From the NCBI GenBank assembly GCA_040751955.1, contig JBFMFY010000002.1, positions 62,001 to 126,000 of the forward strand: a stretch of 64,000 nt of DNA, in the 5' to 3' direction. Positions within the stretch are counted from its first letter, which is position 1. Every line of letters begins with the position of its first letter. This document shows, in pieces, positions 50,627 through 59,456 of the stretch. The notes beneath the pieces were generated by a model, which saw only the letters and a program-made list of their open reading frames with translations, did not search any database and was not told the DNA's origin. Position numbers and translations under genes: made by a program. Source of the DNA: SpSt-333 sp040751955. Its GTDB lineage: Bacteria > Bacteroidota > Ignavibacteria > UBA10030 > UBA8401.

Positions 50627-52261
50627 GTGAAAAGGACGATTTTTTCACACCGCCTTCAGGCATGTACAGCAATTTTACTTCTCGTTACATCAGGGTTACT
50701 TACCGCACAAGAAGATCAAATTGAAGGCGTACGCCGCTCGCCGCTCCGGCAGGTATTGTGGCAGCAAATATACTCATTGCGCTCATCAGTTGAAAAATCG
50801 AAGTCGAAACATACGACTCCATTTTCGGCTGTGGTGAGCACACGTTCGCGAAACGATCTTCGCGCCTCCCTTTCGGATATCTACAAGATTGATACTGCAC
50901 TTGTCCGCTTGACCATCGACACGCTGCGTTATATCTTCACTCATGATGGAAACGGCGATGAGATCACCGAGGTGCAGCAGCAGTGGGTGGACAACCACTG
51001 GGAGAACATGTACCGCACGACCAACGTATGGAACGACGGCATGACGGCGATGACGACAACAGAAGAAGCATGGGAGGTCGATCATTGGACCGGATATGAA
51101 CGATTCACATTGTGGTTTGATGCCGCTGGGCATACGACAGGATATCTTTCGGAAATCTGGTGGGAAAACCACTGGCAGAACGTCGACCGGTACACCATTA
51201 CATATGATGCTGGGGGATTTCCGCTGGTCTATCTGTATGAATCGTGGTTTGAAGGTCATTGGATAAAAACATACCGCTATACGGCAACATACTCCTCGCC
51301 TGGAATCATCGAAACGTACCTGCGGGAAGAGTGGTCCGATACCACGTGGAGAAATTTTGTCCGCAACAGATACACCTGCGATATGCTCGGAAACATACTC
51401 ACTTCTGTCTCCGAAGAATGGTACAACGAGCAGTGGAATGTGAAAGACAGCATCGCGTACGCATACGATGCGCACGGCAACCTTTTGCAGCGGATCATCA
51501 CAAAGCGAGGAGGGGATGTGTGGGTAAACGTGGAACGGAAGATCAACACGTACGACGGGAACGAAAAGATACTGACGGAACTGATCGAACAATGGAAGAA
51601 CAACCAGTGGACGAACGTCAGTCAACGGACGTACAATTACTTCCCGAACGGCGGGCTGCAGTCGTTGCTGAGCGAGAGCTGGTCGGTCGATCACTGGGTC
51701 AATCTCAACCGCACCACGTGCGACCAGGATGCGTACGGGAACAGGCTGCTGTACCTGTACGAGTCGTGGGGGAACGGGGCATGGAAGAACAACATCCGCA
51801 TCCTCTCCGTGTACGACGACGGGAAATTCGTCAGCGGCACGTATGAACGATGGCTGGATGATGGATGGAAACCGGGAGACTCCTACATTTCCGTTTATCA
51901 TGACGGTGCCATCGTCCGCCAGTTCTACGGACATATCGTGACTGTTTCTGCATCGACTGTTCCGACAGGCGTGGAAGAAAATCCAGGATCAGCGCCGGAA
52001 AAGTTTTCACTCTCGCAGAATTATCCCAATCCTTTTAATCCATCGACATCGATCGGATTCATGCTTCAGGATGCAGGATTCACGTCGCTGAAAATTTATG
52101 ATGCGCTTGGCAGGGAAGTTGCAACGCTGATCGACGGAGTAAAAGATGCAGGGAACCATACCGTTGCGTTCGATGCGGCAGGACTGACGAGCGGCGTTTA
52201 TTTTTACGCGCTGCGTGCCGGCAACACCGTTGCGACCAAAAAAATGCTCCTGCTGAAATAA
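50627..52261 (+). CDS. type-IX-secreted protein with eleven 29-residue Trp-rich repeats
   Basis: 544 residues from a GTG start with TTGGAGA 7 bases upstream; the product begins with a signal peptide (AILLLVTSGLLTA-QE). Residues 106-424 are eleven tandem units, nine of exactly 29 residues, with pattern DxxGN ... ExW ... W-x-N ... R ... Y (for example DAGGFPLVYLYESWFEGHW...). They look like YD-type beta strands with added Trp and may form a long sheet or spiral. The C terminus is a type A sorting domain (LSQNYPNPFNPST ... GVYFYALRAG). Family not recognised. Confidence 0.85.
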   Translation: MKRTIFSHRLQACTAILLLVTSGLLTAQEDQIEGVRRSPLRQVLWQQIYSLRSSVEKSKSKHTTPFSAVVSTRSRNDLRASLSDIYKIDTALVRLTIDTLRYIFTHDGNGDEITEVQQQWVDNHWENMYRTTNVWNDGMTAMTTTEEAWEVDHWTGYERFTLWFDAAGHTTGYLSEIWWENHWQNVDRYTITYDAGGFPLVYLYESWFEGHWIKTYRYTATYSSPGIIETYLREEWSDTTWRNFVRNRYTCDMLGNILTSVSEEWYNEQWNVKDSIAYAYDAHGNLLQRIITKRGGDVWVNVERKINTYDGNEKILTELIEQWKNNQWTNVSQRTYNYFPNGGLQSLLSESWSVDHWVNLNRTTCDQDAYGNRLLYLYESWGNGAWKNNIRILSVYDDGKFVSGTYERWLDDGWKPGDSYISVYHDGAIVRQFYGHIVTVSASTVPTGVEENPGSAPEKFSLSQNYPNPFNPSTSIGFMLQDAGFTSLKIYDALGREVATLIDGVKDAGNHTVAFDAAGLTSGVYFYALRAGNTVATKKMLLLK

Positions 52262-52948
52262 TCTGATGTTGAAGTTATTGCAGTTGTTGGAATCTGTAGG
52301 CGCGGATGAGAATCCGCGTATTGTAGGAACGGATTTTCATCCGTTCCTACAGTTGTTTTAAAGAGGTGCTTTTTCGAACTCTTTCAAAATTTCTTGGTAT
52401 ACAATCTGTCTGTGCATAAGCCCGAAATCGTTTGGGGTGAGCGAATGGGAGGATTCAATCAGAAGGGTATTTCAATTTCGATGCATGGGCACAATGTGGC
52501 AATGTTCTGCTTTTCTTGACGCATCGAAATTGACGGGCTGTGTGCCTGCGATTGAATCGCGCGTTACGATTTCGGAGGTTTCTTTGGTGACTTTCTTTTC
52601 CTAAAGAAAGTCACATCGTTACAAAAGGTCGCTCTTACTTTTCTTTCCGAGAAAGAAAAGTAACAAAAGAAATCTGTGCGAAATGTAACGCGCGTGACGA
52701 ACGCCGGTTCGCTCATGCCGTTGTGGTGCTGAACGCGCCACAAAAGTCCCTTCGTTCATCGCTTCCCCAATTCACTCTTTTTTACGAAATTTCGCCTGTC
52801 CGCCAATGGCGGACGGCGCGCACACAAAACAAAAGCAAAGAGTCATCCTGAGCGTAGCGAAGGATCGGTAGGAAAGGAGAGATGATGCGTGTGCGTTTAA
52901 AACAAACGTTCCCAAACGGAGTTTGGGAATAAAATAGAGATTATGTAA
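52262..52948. repeat. 687-base repeat-dense gap with at least six palindromes
   Basis: CGCGGATgagAATCCGCG at 52301-52318; GTAGGAACGGAT/ATCCGTTCCTAC at 52323-52350; GTGACTTTCTTT/AAAGAAAGTCAC at 52587-52614; TTACTTTTCTTTC/GAAAGAAAAGTAA at 52635-52663; GTCCGCCAATGGCGGAC at 52798-52814; GAGTCATCCTGAGCG then GAAGGATC from 52841 (half element); TTCCC-AAAC/GTTTGGGAA at 52909-52929. No gene is evident. The first hairpins may also end transcription of the Trp-repeat gene. Confidence 0.8.
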
Positions 52949-53995
52949 TCAAAAATATTCGAAGGAAACAGTAAAGGTAACCTTAGTTAATTTATCATTA
53001 GCGGGTATACATTTTACTTGTATCAAAGTGTTATGCTGGTTTGCGACAAGTTGAGCAACATAAAGTCCATACCCTGATCCATCTGTGTCAGTAGAGTTTC
53101 GTACTCCTTTTGAAAAAATTGAATCATCTAAATTTTTTTCAAGCTCAGCAAGATTTGAAACACTTACCATACATTTGTTATCATCTCTATCAATAGATAT
53201 TTTTATTGGTTGTTTCGGGGCAGAATATTTTAATGCGTTTTCAATCAGCACGGTGGGTATTATCGGGAAGGTTTTATCATTTGCTGTTATTTTTGGAAAA
53301 AATCCACTCTGAGAATGCAATTTAATCCGTTGATCAGGCGTTTGATAAATATGAACACATTTATCAAAAATTCTATAAACCTCGATATTGCTTTTCCTTT
53401 CTATTTGAGTCAATGTCTCATTTGCCAAAATTTCAATTATATCAAACTGATTTGACATTAACTCACTTGTCTTTTGAATTTGAAGAAGTTCAGGCGAGCT
53501 ATTTTTTTGAGTAAGACGTTCGGCAGTTTGTTTAATGGTTCGATTCAATTTTCTGATTTCATGTAATGCCATAGATTGATTTTTGATTACAGCAGTTTCA
53601 ATAGATTCAATTCTATGCGATACATCCTTAATAAATGATATCGTTTTGGTCAGTTTGTCAATTGAAATTTTACACTCAGGATGCTGTTTGGCTAATTTTG
53701 GTTCATCTTTACCTCCTAATCTTGGATAGGGGACAAATCCAGTTAGTGCGACTTTTTCATTGCATACTTTAAAAACAATACTGGCAAAACCGAATGGACA
53801 TTGAACTGGCGTAGGTGATTCTAAATTATTTTTTTTCAAATTTTCATAATGCTTAATACATTCATTTTCTTTGTGAAAATATTTTAAACATGATTTACTT
53901 AACTGAACCGATAAACCTCCGTTTGGTTTTCCAATATTATTCAAATTTACAATTGGCAATGGACTAATAGATGAGATTTCATCGAATGAGGGCAT
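52949..53995 (-). CDS. atypical sensor histidine kinase with Cys-rich N-terminal region
   Basis: 348 residues, soluble. Cys36, Cys46, Cys66, Cys78 and Cys108 fall in SKSCLKYFHKENEC, VQCPFGF, KVCNEK and HPECKI, a layout that recalls PocR-type ligand-binding domains (weak inference). A helical stretch holds a possible phospho-His in MALHEIRKLNRT (His145). The C-terminal HATPase has the N box in PTVLIENALKYSA and the G box in GSGYGLYVAQLVANQH. Its ATG directly abuts the stop of the receiver gene encoded just upstream. AT-rich compared with its surroundings. Confidence 0.8.
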   Translation of the reverse strand: MPSFDEISSISPLPIVNLNNIGKPNGGLSVQLSKSCLKYFHKENECIKHYENLKKNNLESPTPVQCPFGFASIVFKVCNEKVALTGFVPYPRLGGKDEPKLAKQHPECKISIDKLTKTISFIKDVSHRIESIETAVIKNQSMALHEIRKLNRTIKQTAERLTQKNSSPELLQIQKTSELMSNQFDIIEILANETLTQIERKSNIEVYRIFDKCVHIYQTPDQRIKLHSQSGFFPKITANDKTFPIIPTVLIENALKYSAPKQPIKISIDRDDNKCMVSVSNLAELEKNLDDSIFSKGVRNSTDTDGSGYGLYVAQLVANQHNTLIQVKCIPANDKLTKVTFTVSFEYF

Positions 53996-54667
53996 TTATG
54001 CTCCAAGAAATGATTTTATACCGAGTTCAATGGCTTTTTCGAGGAGAGCGAATCCAATTTTTTGCGTAACATCAGAATTTAACACATGCGACAATCTGGA
54101 CTTTAACCTTTGTAACTTTTTTTTACTGTTCAAACCGCGAACATACAAATCCTGAAGATCTTTATCTTCCTCACTATTTATTTTAATATCCGCCACTTGC
54201 ATTAAAGCCTTCCATATATTTGGAAGACTATGTGCTCGTCTTAATCCCTCTTCAATTTTTTCGAGTGATTCAGCAATTCCAGCATCTTTTGATAAGACCC
54301 CATCAGTTAATCGATAAAAGTCCGCTTGATTGCTATCTAAAGCTTTTGAAGTATAAGTATAAACGACGAGCGCAGGATTCACTCTTTTTATGAAACGTAA
54401 AAGGGATAGTCCTTGATCTTGACCAAAAGATTTACCCACATTTCCATAATCCAATAAAATAAGATCGTATAAGGGGTTTTCGAGAATCTTCATGTTCTCT
54501 TTTGTGATATCTTGTTCATAATCTACTGCAAATCCTGCCTTCTTTAAATCATCAATGAGGTCAGGTCTTTCGTCGTCGATAATTAGAATTCTGCTTCTTC
54601 TAATTATTTCTTCCCGAGTCAAATGAATTTTAATATCTTCAACTTTATATTTTTTAAAGAATTCCAT
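53996..54667 (-). CDS. response regulator-like protein without DNA-binding domain
   Basis: 223 residues. After a charged N-terminal extension, a receiver fold begins RSRILIIDDERPDLIDDLKKAGF with Asp31-Asp32, has the likely phospho-Asp73 in LILLDYGNV, Thr/Lys positions in VVYTYTSK and LSKDAG. The last 80 residues are helical (LQDLYVRGLNSKKKLQRLKSRLSHVL) and match no output domain known to me. Transcribed just ahead of the kinase gene, so a cognate pair. Low GC. Confidence 0.78.
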   Translation of the reverse strand: MEFFKKYKVEDIKIHLTREEIIRRSRILIIDDERPDLIDDLKKAGFAVDYEQDITKENMKILENPLYDLILLDYGNVGKSFGQDQGLSLLRFIKRVNPALVVYTYTSKALDSNQADFYRLTDGVLSKDAGIAESLEKIEEGLRRAHSLPNIWKALMQVADIKINSEEDKDLQDLYVRGLNSKKKLQRLKSRLSHVLNSDVTQKIGFALLEKAIELGIKSFLGA

Positions 54668-54684
54668 ATTAATACCCTTTCGAT

Positions 54685-55575
54685 TTACACCTCACTCACC
54701 CTCGCCACAATAATCCCGGTCTGCTTGCTGTTCTTCGCGAGATAGTCGTGCATCGGCACGTCGGTGATCTGCACTTTCTTTCCAAAGATCGGCGCGTGCA
54801 TAAAATGGAGAGCGCCGTTCGGCATCCGCACAGCAACGCCGGTGTGAGAGATATCCATCCCTTCGATGTTGGTCGCAATGCCGATAATGTCACCGTGCTT
54901 CACTTTGTCCGCGAACATGTGAAGATTTCCTTTGGGGAGGAAATAATTTACTCGCTTGTTCAAATCATCTTCCTGCGCTTTGATCTTCTCGAAGTTCGCG
55001 TCGTTCGTTGCGAGATGTTTGTAACTGGCGCGGTGCGTTGTCATAAAATTAATCGGGCGAGGGATTTCGACGACGTTTTTTTCGCCGAAGATTTCTTTTG
55101 TCACCACTTTCATGATCCCTTTCTTCTCTGCATTGTACCAGTAATCGGTAGTGTAATGCAGGCGGCTCGGGTAGCCGTCGATCTTTCCGTCGCGGTAGCG
55201 CAGAAACTGCAACTGCGCTTTGTAATCGTCGAACGTCGTCTTCTTCATCTTAATGCACCGGGCGAGTGTAATGCAGTTTTCGTAAAATGTCACGCAATCC
55301 AGCGCTCGTAGATTGATGACAAGTTTTTCCGGTCCGTCTTCTTCCAGCGTGTGTCCGGCATAATCCACACCGATAAATGATTTTCCGATCTCGACGATGA
55401 TCTCATTGATTGGCTTGTCGACGAGATTCAGTGAAATAGCAAGGTCGAATTTCAGTTTGCAGATCTGTTCGTCGGTGAGTCCTGCCTCTTGCATAAGTCC
55501 TCCGAAAAGTTTTACCGGAAGCGAAGAAGCGAGGGTTGCGAGTGCGGATGAAGCGATGAAGTTTCTGCGGTTCAT
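54685..55575 (-). CDS. DUF1460 amidase-like protein with Tat-type signal
   Basis: 296 residues from the ATG at 55575 (AAGGAA upstream); a start at 55635 would bury the signal. The start MNRRNFIASSALATLASSLP is a twin-arginine signal. The DUF1460 domain (NlpC/P60-like cysteine amidase fold) shows LDCVTFYENCITLARC with the likely catalytic Cys, and DISHTGVAVRMPNGALHFMHA with the His. Family members cleave N-acetylmuramoyl-L-alanine bonds in shed cell-wall peptides. Confidence 0.88.
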   Translation of the reverse strand: MNRRNFIASSALATLASSLPVKLFGGLMQEAGLTDEQICKLKFDLAISLNLVDKPINEIIVEIGKSFIGVDYAGHTLEEDGPEKLVINLRALDCVTFYENCITLARCIKMKKTTFDDYKAQLQFLRYRDGKIDGYPSRLHYTTDYWYNAEKKGIMKVVTKEIFGEKNVVEIPRPINFMTTHRASYKHLATNDANFEKIKAQEDDLNKRVNYFLPKGNLHMFADKVKHGDIIGIATNIEGMDISHTGVAVRMPNGALHFMHAPIFGKKVQITDVPMHDYLAKNSKQTGIIVARVSEV

Positions 55576-55689
55576 ATGGAATTCCTTTCCAATGAGATTA
55601 TCAAAATTGCAAGATTGTATCATTTCAAGATTCAAGCAGTGTAAAAAACAATCATATAACCTGATAATTTTGTAATCTTGAAATTGTTA

Positions 55690-57093
55690 TTAGAACGCCG
55701 GTTCTCCGCCGCCAGGCACGGGGGCGTATTCATCGAACGTCGGCATGGCGAGATTTTCGAACCGGGCGTATTGATTGATGAATGCCAGTTCTACTTCGCC
55801 GGTCGGTCCGTTACGCTGCTTGCCGATGATAATCTCTGCGACTCCTTCGGCGGAACTGCCGTCGTCTCTTGACAGCCCGTATTTTTCCGGACGATGGATA
55901 AACAGCACGACGTCGGCATCCTGTTCGATTGCACCTGATTCGCGCAGGTTAGCGAGCGTTGGACGTTTGTCGGTAGTTGTTTCTACCGCGCGATTCAACT
56001 GCGAGAGTGCAATGACAGGGATGTTCAATTCTTTTGCCAAGGCTTTCAGAGAGCGGGAGATCATCGAAATTTCCTGTTCTCGGCTCTGTGCGTTCTTCGG
56101 ACCCTGCATTAATTGCAAATAATCGATAACGATCATGTTAATGTTGTGCTCCGCTCTCAATCGCCGCGCTTTAGCACGGAGTTCAAGGATCGAAAGGGCA
56201 GGTGTATCATCGATAAAGATTTTTGCGTTGTACAGTTTTCCAATGCGCGTGCTGAGGTGACGCCATTGTTCTTCCGGCAGACGACCGGTCCGGACGCTGT
56301 GCGCATCAACGCGCGCTTCTGCGCAGATGAGACGCAGCACCAATTGCTGAGACGACATTTCGAGCGAAAAAAATCCGATTGCTTTGTCATGATCCACTGC
56401 TGCATTGCGGGCGAGAGAAAGAACGAACGCCGTTTTTCCCATCGATGGACGCGCTGCAACAATGATCAGATCCGAACTCTGAAATCCTCCTGTCATATTA
56501 TCCAGCACCGTGAAACCTGACGGCACGCCGGTGACTCCGCTGTGGGTTCCGTGGATGCTCTCGAGCAGTTCCATGGTGGAGAAGACTGCTTCCTTCATCG
56601 GGATGAAACTTTTCTTCATCCGTTTTTCAGAGATCTGAAAAATTTTATTTTCCGCTTCGTCCAACAGATCGAGAGCATCATCCTGCTCGTTGAATGCGCG
56701 GCTGGTGATCTCGGTGCTTGCCGAAATGAGATTGCGGAGGAGCGCTTTTTCCAGCACGATCTTTGCGTGGTATTCCACGTTCGCGGCAGATGTTACGCGC
56801 ATCGTCAGGTCGGAAATGTAGAGAGGACCGCCGACGGAATCGAGTTTTCCCATCCGCCGCAGTTCTTCTACAACGGTGATCGAATCTGCTGCTTCGTTCT
56901 TTTCAAAAAGGGAGACGATTGCATTAAAGATCAGTTGATGCGCCGGTTTATAAAACGCCGTCTCATCAAGTATTTCCAGCGTGCGTGAGATCGCTTCTTT
57001 ATCCAGCAGCATTGCGCCGATGACGGACATCTCAACATCCATCGCCTGCGGCGGCACGCGCCCGGAGGTTTGTTCTATGGTTTGTTCTGTCAT
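55690..57093 (-). CDS. dnaB: replicative DNA helicase DnaB
   Basis: 467 residues, full length for DnaB. N-terminal domain PPQAMDVEMSVIGAMLLDKEAISRTLEIL, linker, then the RecA-like ATPase: Walker A ARPSMGKTAFVLSLARN near 220, H2 IGFFSLEMSSQQLVLRL, H3/Walker B NMIVIDYLQLMQG, and H4 SRSLKALAKELNIPVIALSQLNRAVE. The ring helicase unwinds the fork ahead of the polymerase. No intein is present. Stands apart from other replication genes. Confidence 0.97.
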   Translation of the reverse strand: MTEQTIEQTSGRVPPQAMDVEMSVIGAMLLDKEAISRTLEILDETAFYKPAHQLIFNAIVSLFEKNEAADSITVVEELRRMGKLDSVGGPLYISDLTMRVTSAANVEYHAKIVLEKALLRNLISASTEITSRAFNEQDDALDLLDEAENKIFQISEKRMKKSFIPMKEAVFSTMELLESIHGTHSGVTGVPSGFTVLDNMTGGFQSSDLIIVAARPSMGKTAFVLSLARNAAVDHDKAIGFFSLEMSSQQLVLRLICAEARVDAHSVRTGRLPEEQWRHLSTRIGKLYNAKIFIDDTPALSILELRAKARRLRAEHNINMIVIDYLQLMQGPKNAQSREQEISMISRSLKALAKELNIPVIALSQLNRAVETTTDKRPTLANLRESGAIEQDADVVLFIHRPEKYGLSRDDGSSAEGVAEIIIGKQRNGPTGEVELAFINQYARFENLAMPTFDEYAPVPGGGEPAF

Positions 57094-57111
57094 GGTTAAC
57101 TCTGGATAACG

Positions 57112-58560
57112 TTACTTCTTGATTTCATTCAACATCATGTTGGCATACTCATCGCGGGGATTTACTTCCAGCGCTTTGCTGAACCACTTGATTGATTCTT
57201 GTTTATTATTTTTGCTCATATAGATATTTCCGGTAACATTGTACAACGGTGCTTCTGCCGGAAACTCCGCTCTGCCCAATTCCAGAATTCGCAGTGCATC
57301 ATCATGCCGGTTGAGTGCGCTGAAGATGTCGGACAGACGGATATAGACCCAGGCGTTCGGTGTTTTTTCAATATGATGGCGCTTTAAAATTTCCTGGTAC
57401 TGTGTTGTAACAAACTCTACTCCTTTTTCTTCCGCCGCCTCAAACAAAATGTTCTCCAGCGGTTTTTGCGGTTTCTCATAATAGTTTTTGTACAGAATGG
57501 TAAAAATATTTTTTGAAATCTCCCGTGCCGAAATATTGTTGTTGATAAGGACAACAACAACGGTTTTGTCGTTCAGAGAAATCTGCAGATCGGATGAGAA
57601 ACCGTGTCCGCCGCCGCTGTGACCGACGATTTTCCGGTTGTGTGCACTTGTGTTGATAAACCACCCGAGTCCGTACTGTTCTCCGTAATTTGCATCAACA
57701 TATTCTTTCCACATACTGTCGCACAACGCTTGAGCAAGCAATCTATTGTTCAGCAATGCTTCGGCAAATTTTGTCAGATCAATTGCGTTGGACTGCATGC
57801 CGCCGTCGGAAAAACCGGGAAATTCATCGCTGATCCCGTTGACGCGGGTTTTGGATGAAAACACGTAGTACGGAACAGCTTCTTTCGGCGCGTGAAAGGT
57901 TGCGGGATAGTGAATGTAAGAATTTGTCAACCCCGCCGGAGTAAAGATCCTTTCTTTGAGGTTGGCGATGTACTCTTTTCCGGTAATTGTTTCGATGATC
58001 CTTCCCAACACGATAAAACCGGAATTCGAGTAATCAAACGATCCGCCGGGGGCGTCTTTCGTCGGTTTCATCTCCACGACAAGATTCATCACATCTTTGA
58101 GAGAGCGTAATGATTTCATTGCAACGGAAAAATTTTTGTGCATCATGTAATTTCCAATGCCGGACGTGTGCGTTAAAAGGTGAGCGACCGTTATTGTTTT
58201 CCCATTCGTAATGGTATCATCCGAAATGTATCTGTTGACAGGATCATTCAACGAAAGTTTTCCTTCCTGTATCAACTGCATGATCATTGCTGCAGTAAAC
58301 ACTTTGCCCATCGAAGCGATGTTGAAATTTGTCGAAACAGTATTGAAAATTTTCTTCTCGGCATCGGCATACCCGACCGCTTTTTGATAGAGCACCGTGC
58401 CGTTCCGCGAAACCATTACTACGCCCGAAAAATTTTTCTCCCGCACCTGATCGGTTATGAAGGAATCAATTTTTGAAATCGCTTCAGCCGAAGACTGCTG
58501 GGCGTTTGCAGAAAACAGAAAGAAGAGGAGGCATCCACAATAGAGTAATAATTTTTTCAT
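57112..58560 (-). CDS. serine hydrolase (class C beta-lactamase family) with C-terminal TPR
   Basis: 482 residues with signal peptide (LLLYCGCLLFFLFSANA-QQ). SxxK at Ser83-Lys86 (IASMGKVFTAAM), YxN in FDYSNSGFIVLGR, and HSGGGHG for the third box. From about residue 385 the sequence forms TPR-like helices (YIRLSDIFSALNRHDDALRILELGRAEFPAEAPLYNVTGNIYMSKNNKQESIKWFSKALEVNPRDEYA). Family includes D-aminopeptidases and esterases. Unlike the one at 12406 it has no sorting domain, so it probably stays in the periplasm. Confidence 0.93.
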   Translation of the reverse strand: MKKLLLYCGCLLFFLFSANAQQSSAEAISKIDSFITDQVREKNFSGVVMVSRNGTVLYQKAVGYADAEKKIFNTVSTNFNIASMGKVFTAAMIMQLIQEGKLSLNDPVNRYISDDTITNGKTITVAHLLTHTSGIGNYMMHKNFSVAMKSLRSLKDVMNLVVEMKPTKDAPGGSFDYSNSGFIVLGRIIETITGKEYIANLKERIFTPAGLTNSYIHYPATFHAPKEAVPYYVFSSKTRVNGISDEFPGFSDGGMQSNAIDLTKFAEALLNNRLLAQALCDSMWKEYVDANYGEQYGLGWFINTSAHNRKIVGHSGGGHGFSSDLQISLNDKTVVVVLINNNISAREISKNIFTILYKNYYEKPQKPLENILFEAAEEKGVEFVTTQYQEILKRHHIEKTPNAWVYIRLSDIFSALNRHDDALRILELGRAEFPAEAPLYNVTGNIYMSKNNKQESIKWFSKALEVNPRDEYANMMLNEIKK

Positions 58561-58619
58561 GCCGGAAATTCTCTTGTAGTTTACAATACAGCGATGGTAC
58601 GTGCAGAAGAACGTTGAGA

Positions 58620-59396
58620 TTATTTTATTGTTTCATCGTACATCTTTCGCAGCCTCTGCACATCCTCCCACGTCGGACGTTTCCAGTTCGGATTCCGCAG
58701 CAGCGCAGCGGGATGGTACGTGACGATCACCGGAGTGTTCCTGTACATGTGCGTCGATTGCCGCAGTTGTCCCATCGATTCGGTCGTTCTCAATAATGTC
58801 TGCGCAGCGGTGAGTCCAAGGCACAGAATGAATTTCGGTCTGATCAGTTCGATTTGTTTCCACAAATACGGTTCGCACAGTTCGGTTTCTTCCGGCAGCG
58901 GTTTACGGTTGTTGGGGGGACGGCATTTGAGGATGTTCGCGATGAAGACCTCTTCGCGCTTGAACTGTACCGCTTCCAAAATTTTATTCAGCAGTTGCCC
59001 CGCACGTCCGACGAACGGTTCCCCCTGTGCATCTTCATCCGCTCCCGGCGCTTCGCCGATCACCATCACATCCGCATTCGGATTGCCGACGCCGAAGACG
59101 AACTTCGTCCGCGTTGTGCCGAGTGTGCACTTGACACAATTACAAATTTGCTTGTTCAGAATATCGAGATCGGTTGATATTTCCCATGGCTCTTTCGGCG
59201 CGGATGATGCCACAGTCATGTTGGGGAAGAGAGCTGGTTCTTCAGGTTGTGTTTCTGGTACTTCGGCAGTCGGATATTCGATTTTTTTGTTTTGTTTCAC
59301 CGGTTCTGTATAAATGATGTTGCCGAAAAGGCGGCGTTCCTGTTTGAGGAAATTCTCTGCGTCGGATAAAATTTTTTCGATTTCGTTTTGCTGCAT
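58620..59396 (-). CDS. family 4 uracil-DNA glycosylase (iron-sulfur type)
   Basis: 258 residues with a non-conserved N-terminal extension of about 80 residues. The core shows the cluster Cys in ICNCVKCTLGTTRTKFVFG, the active-site VIGEAPGADEDAQGEPFVGRAGQLL, the second Cys pair around ILKCRPPNNRKP and ETELCEPYL, and VTYHPAALLRN. Removes uracil from DNA arising by cytosine deamination. Confidence 0.95.
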   Translation of the reverse strand: MQQNEIEKILSDAENFLKQERRLFGNIIYTEPVKQNKKIEYPTAEVPETQPEEPALFPNMTVASSAPKEPWEISTDLDILNKQICNCVKCTLGTTRTKFVFGVGNPNADVMVIGEAPGADEDAQGEPFVGRAGQLLNKILEAVQFKREEVFIANILKCRPPNNRKPLPEETELCEPYLWKQIELIRPKFILCLGLTAAQTLLRTTESMGQLRQSTHMYRNTPVIVTYHPAALLRNPNWKRPTWEDVQRLRKMYDETIK

Positions 59397-59456
59397 TGTA
59401 GTTTAACCACGAATGTACAAAGCCACAAACAGAATTATATTTTTGTGACTCTGCTG

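Noticed and set aside
50942..51898. Regular 87-base periodicity that could suggest a CRISPR or DNA tandem array
   Set aside because: The repeats are conserved at protein level only; the DNA units differ too much to be CRISPR repeats and encode a continuous protein.
50786..51934. Long minus-strand open frame of 382 codons opposite the Trp-repeat gene
   Set aside because: It has no ribosome site or recognisable domain. Its length follows from the codon pattern of the strict 29-residue repeats on the plus strand, whose signal peptide and sorting domain show which strand codes.
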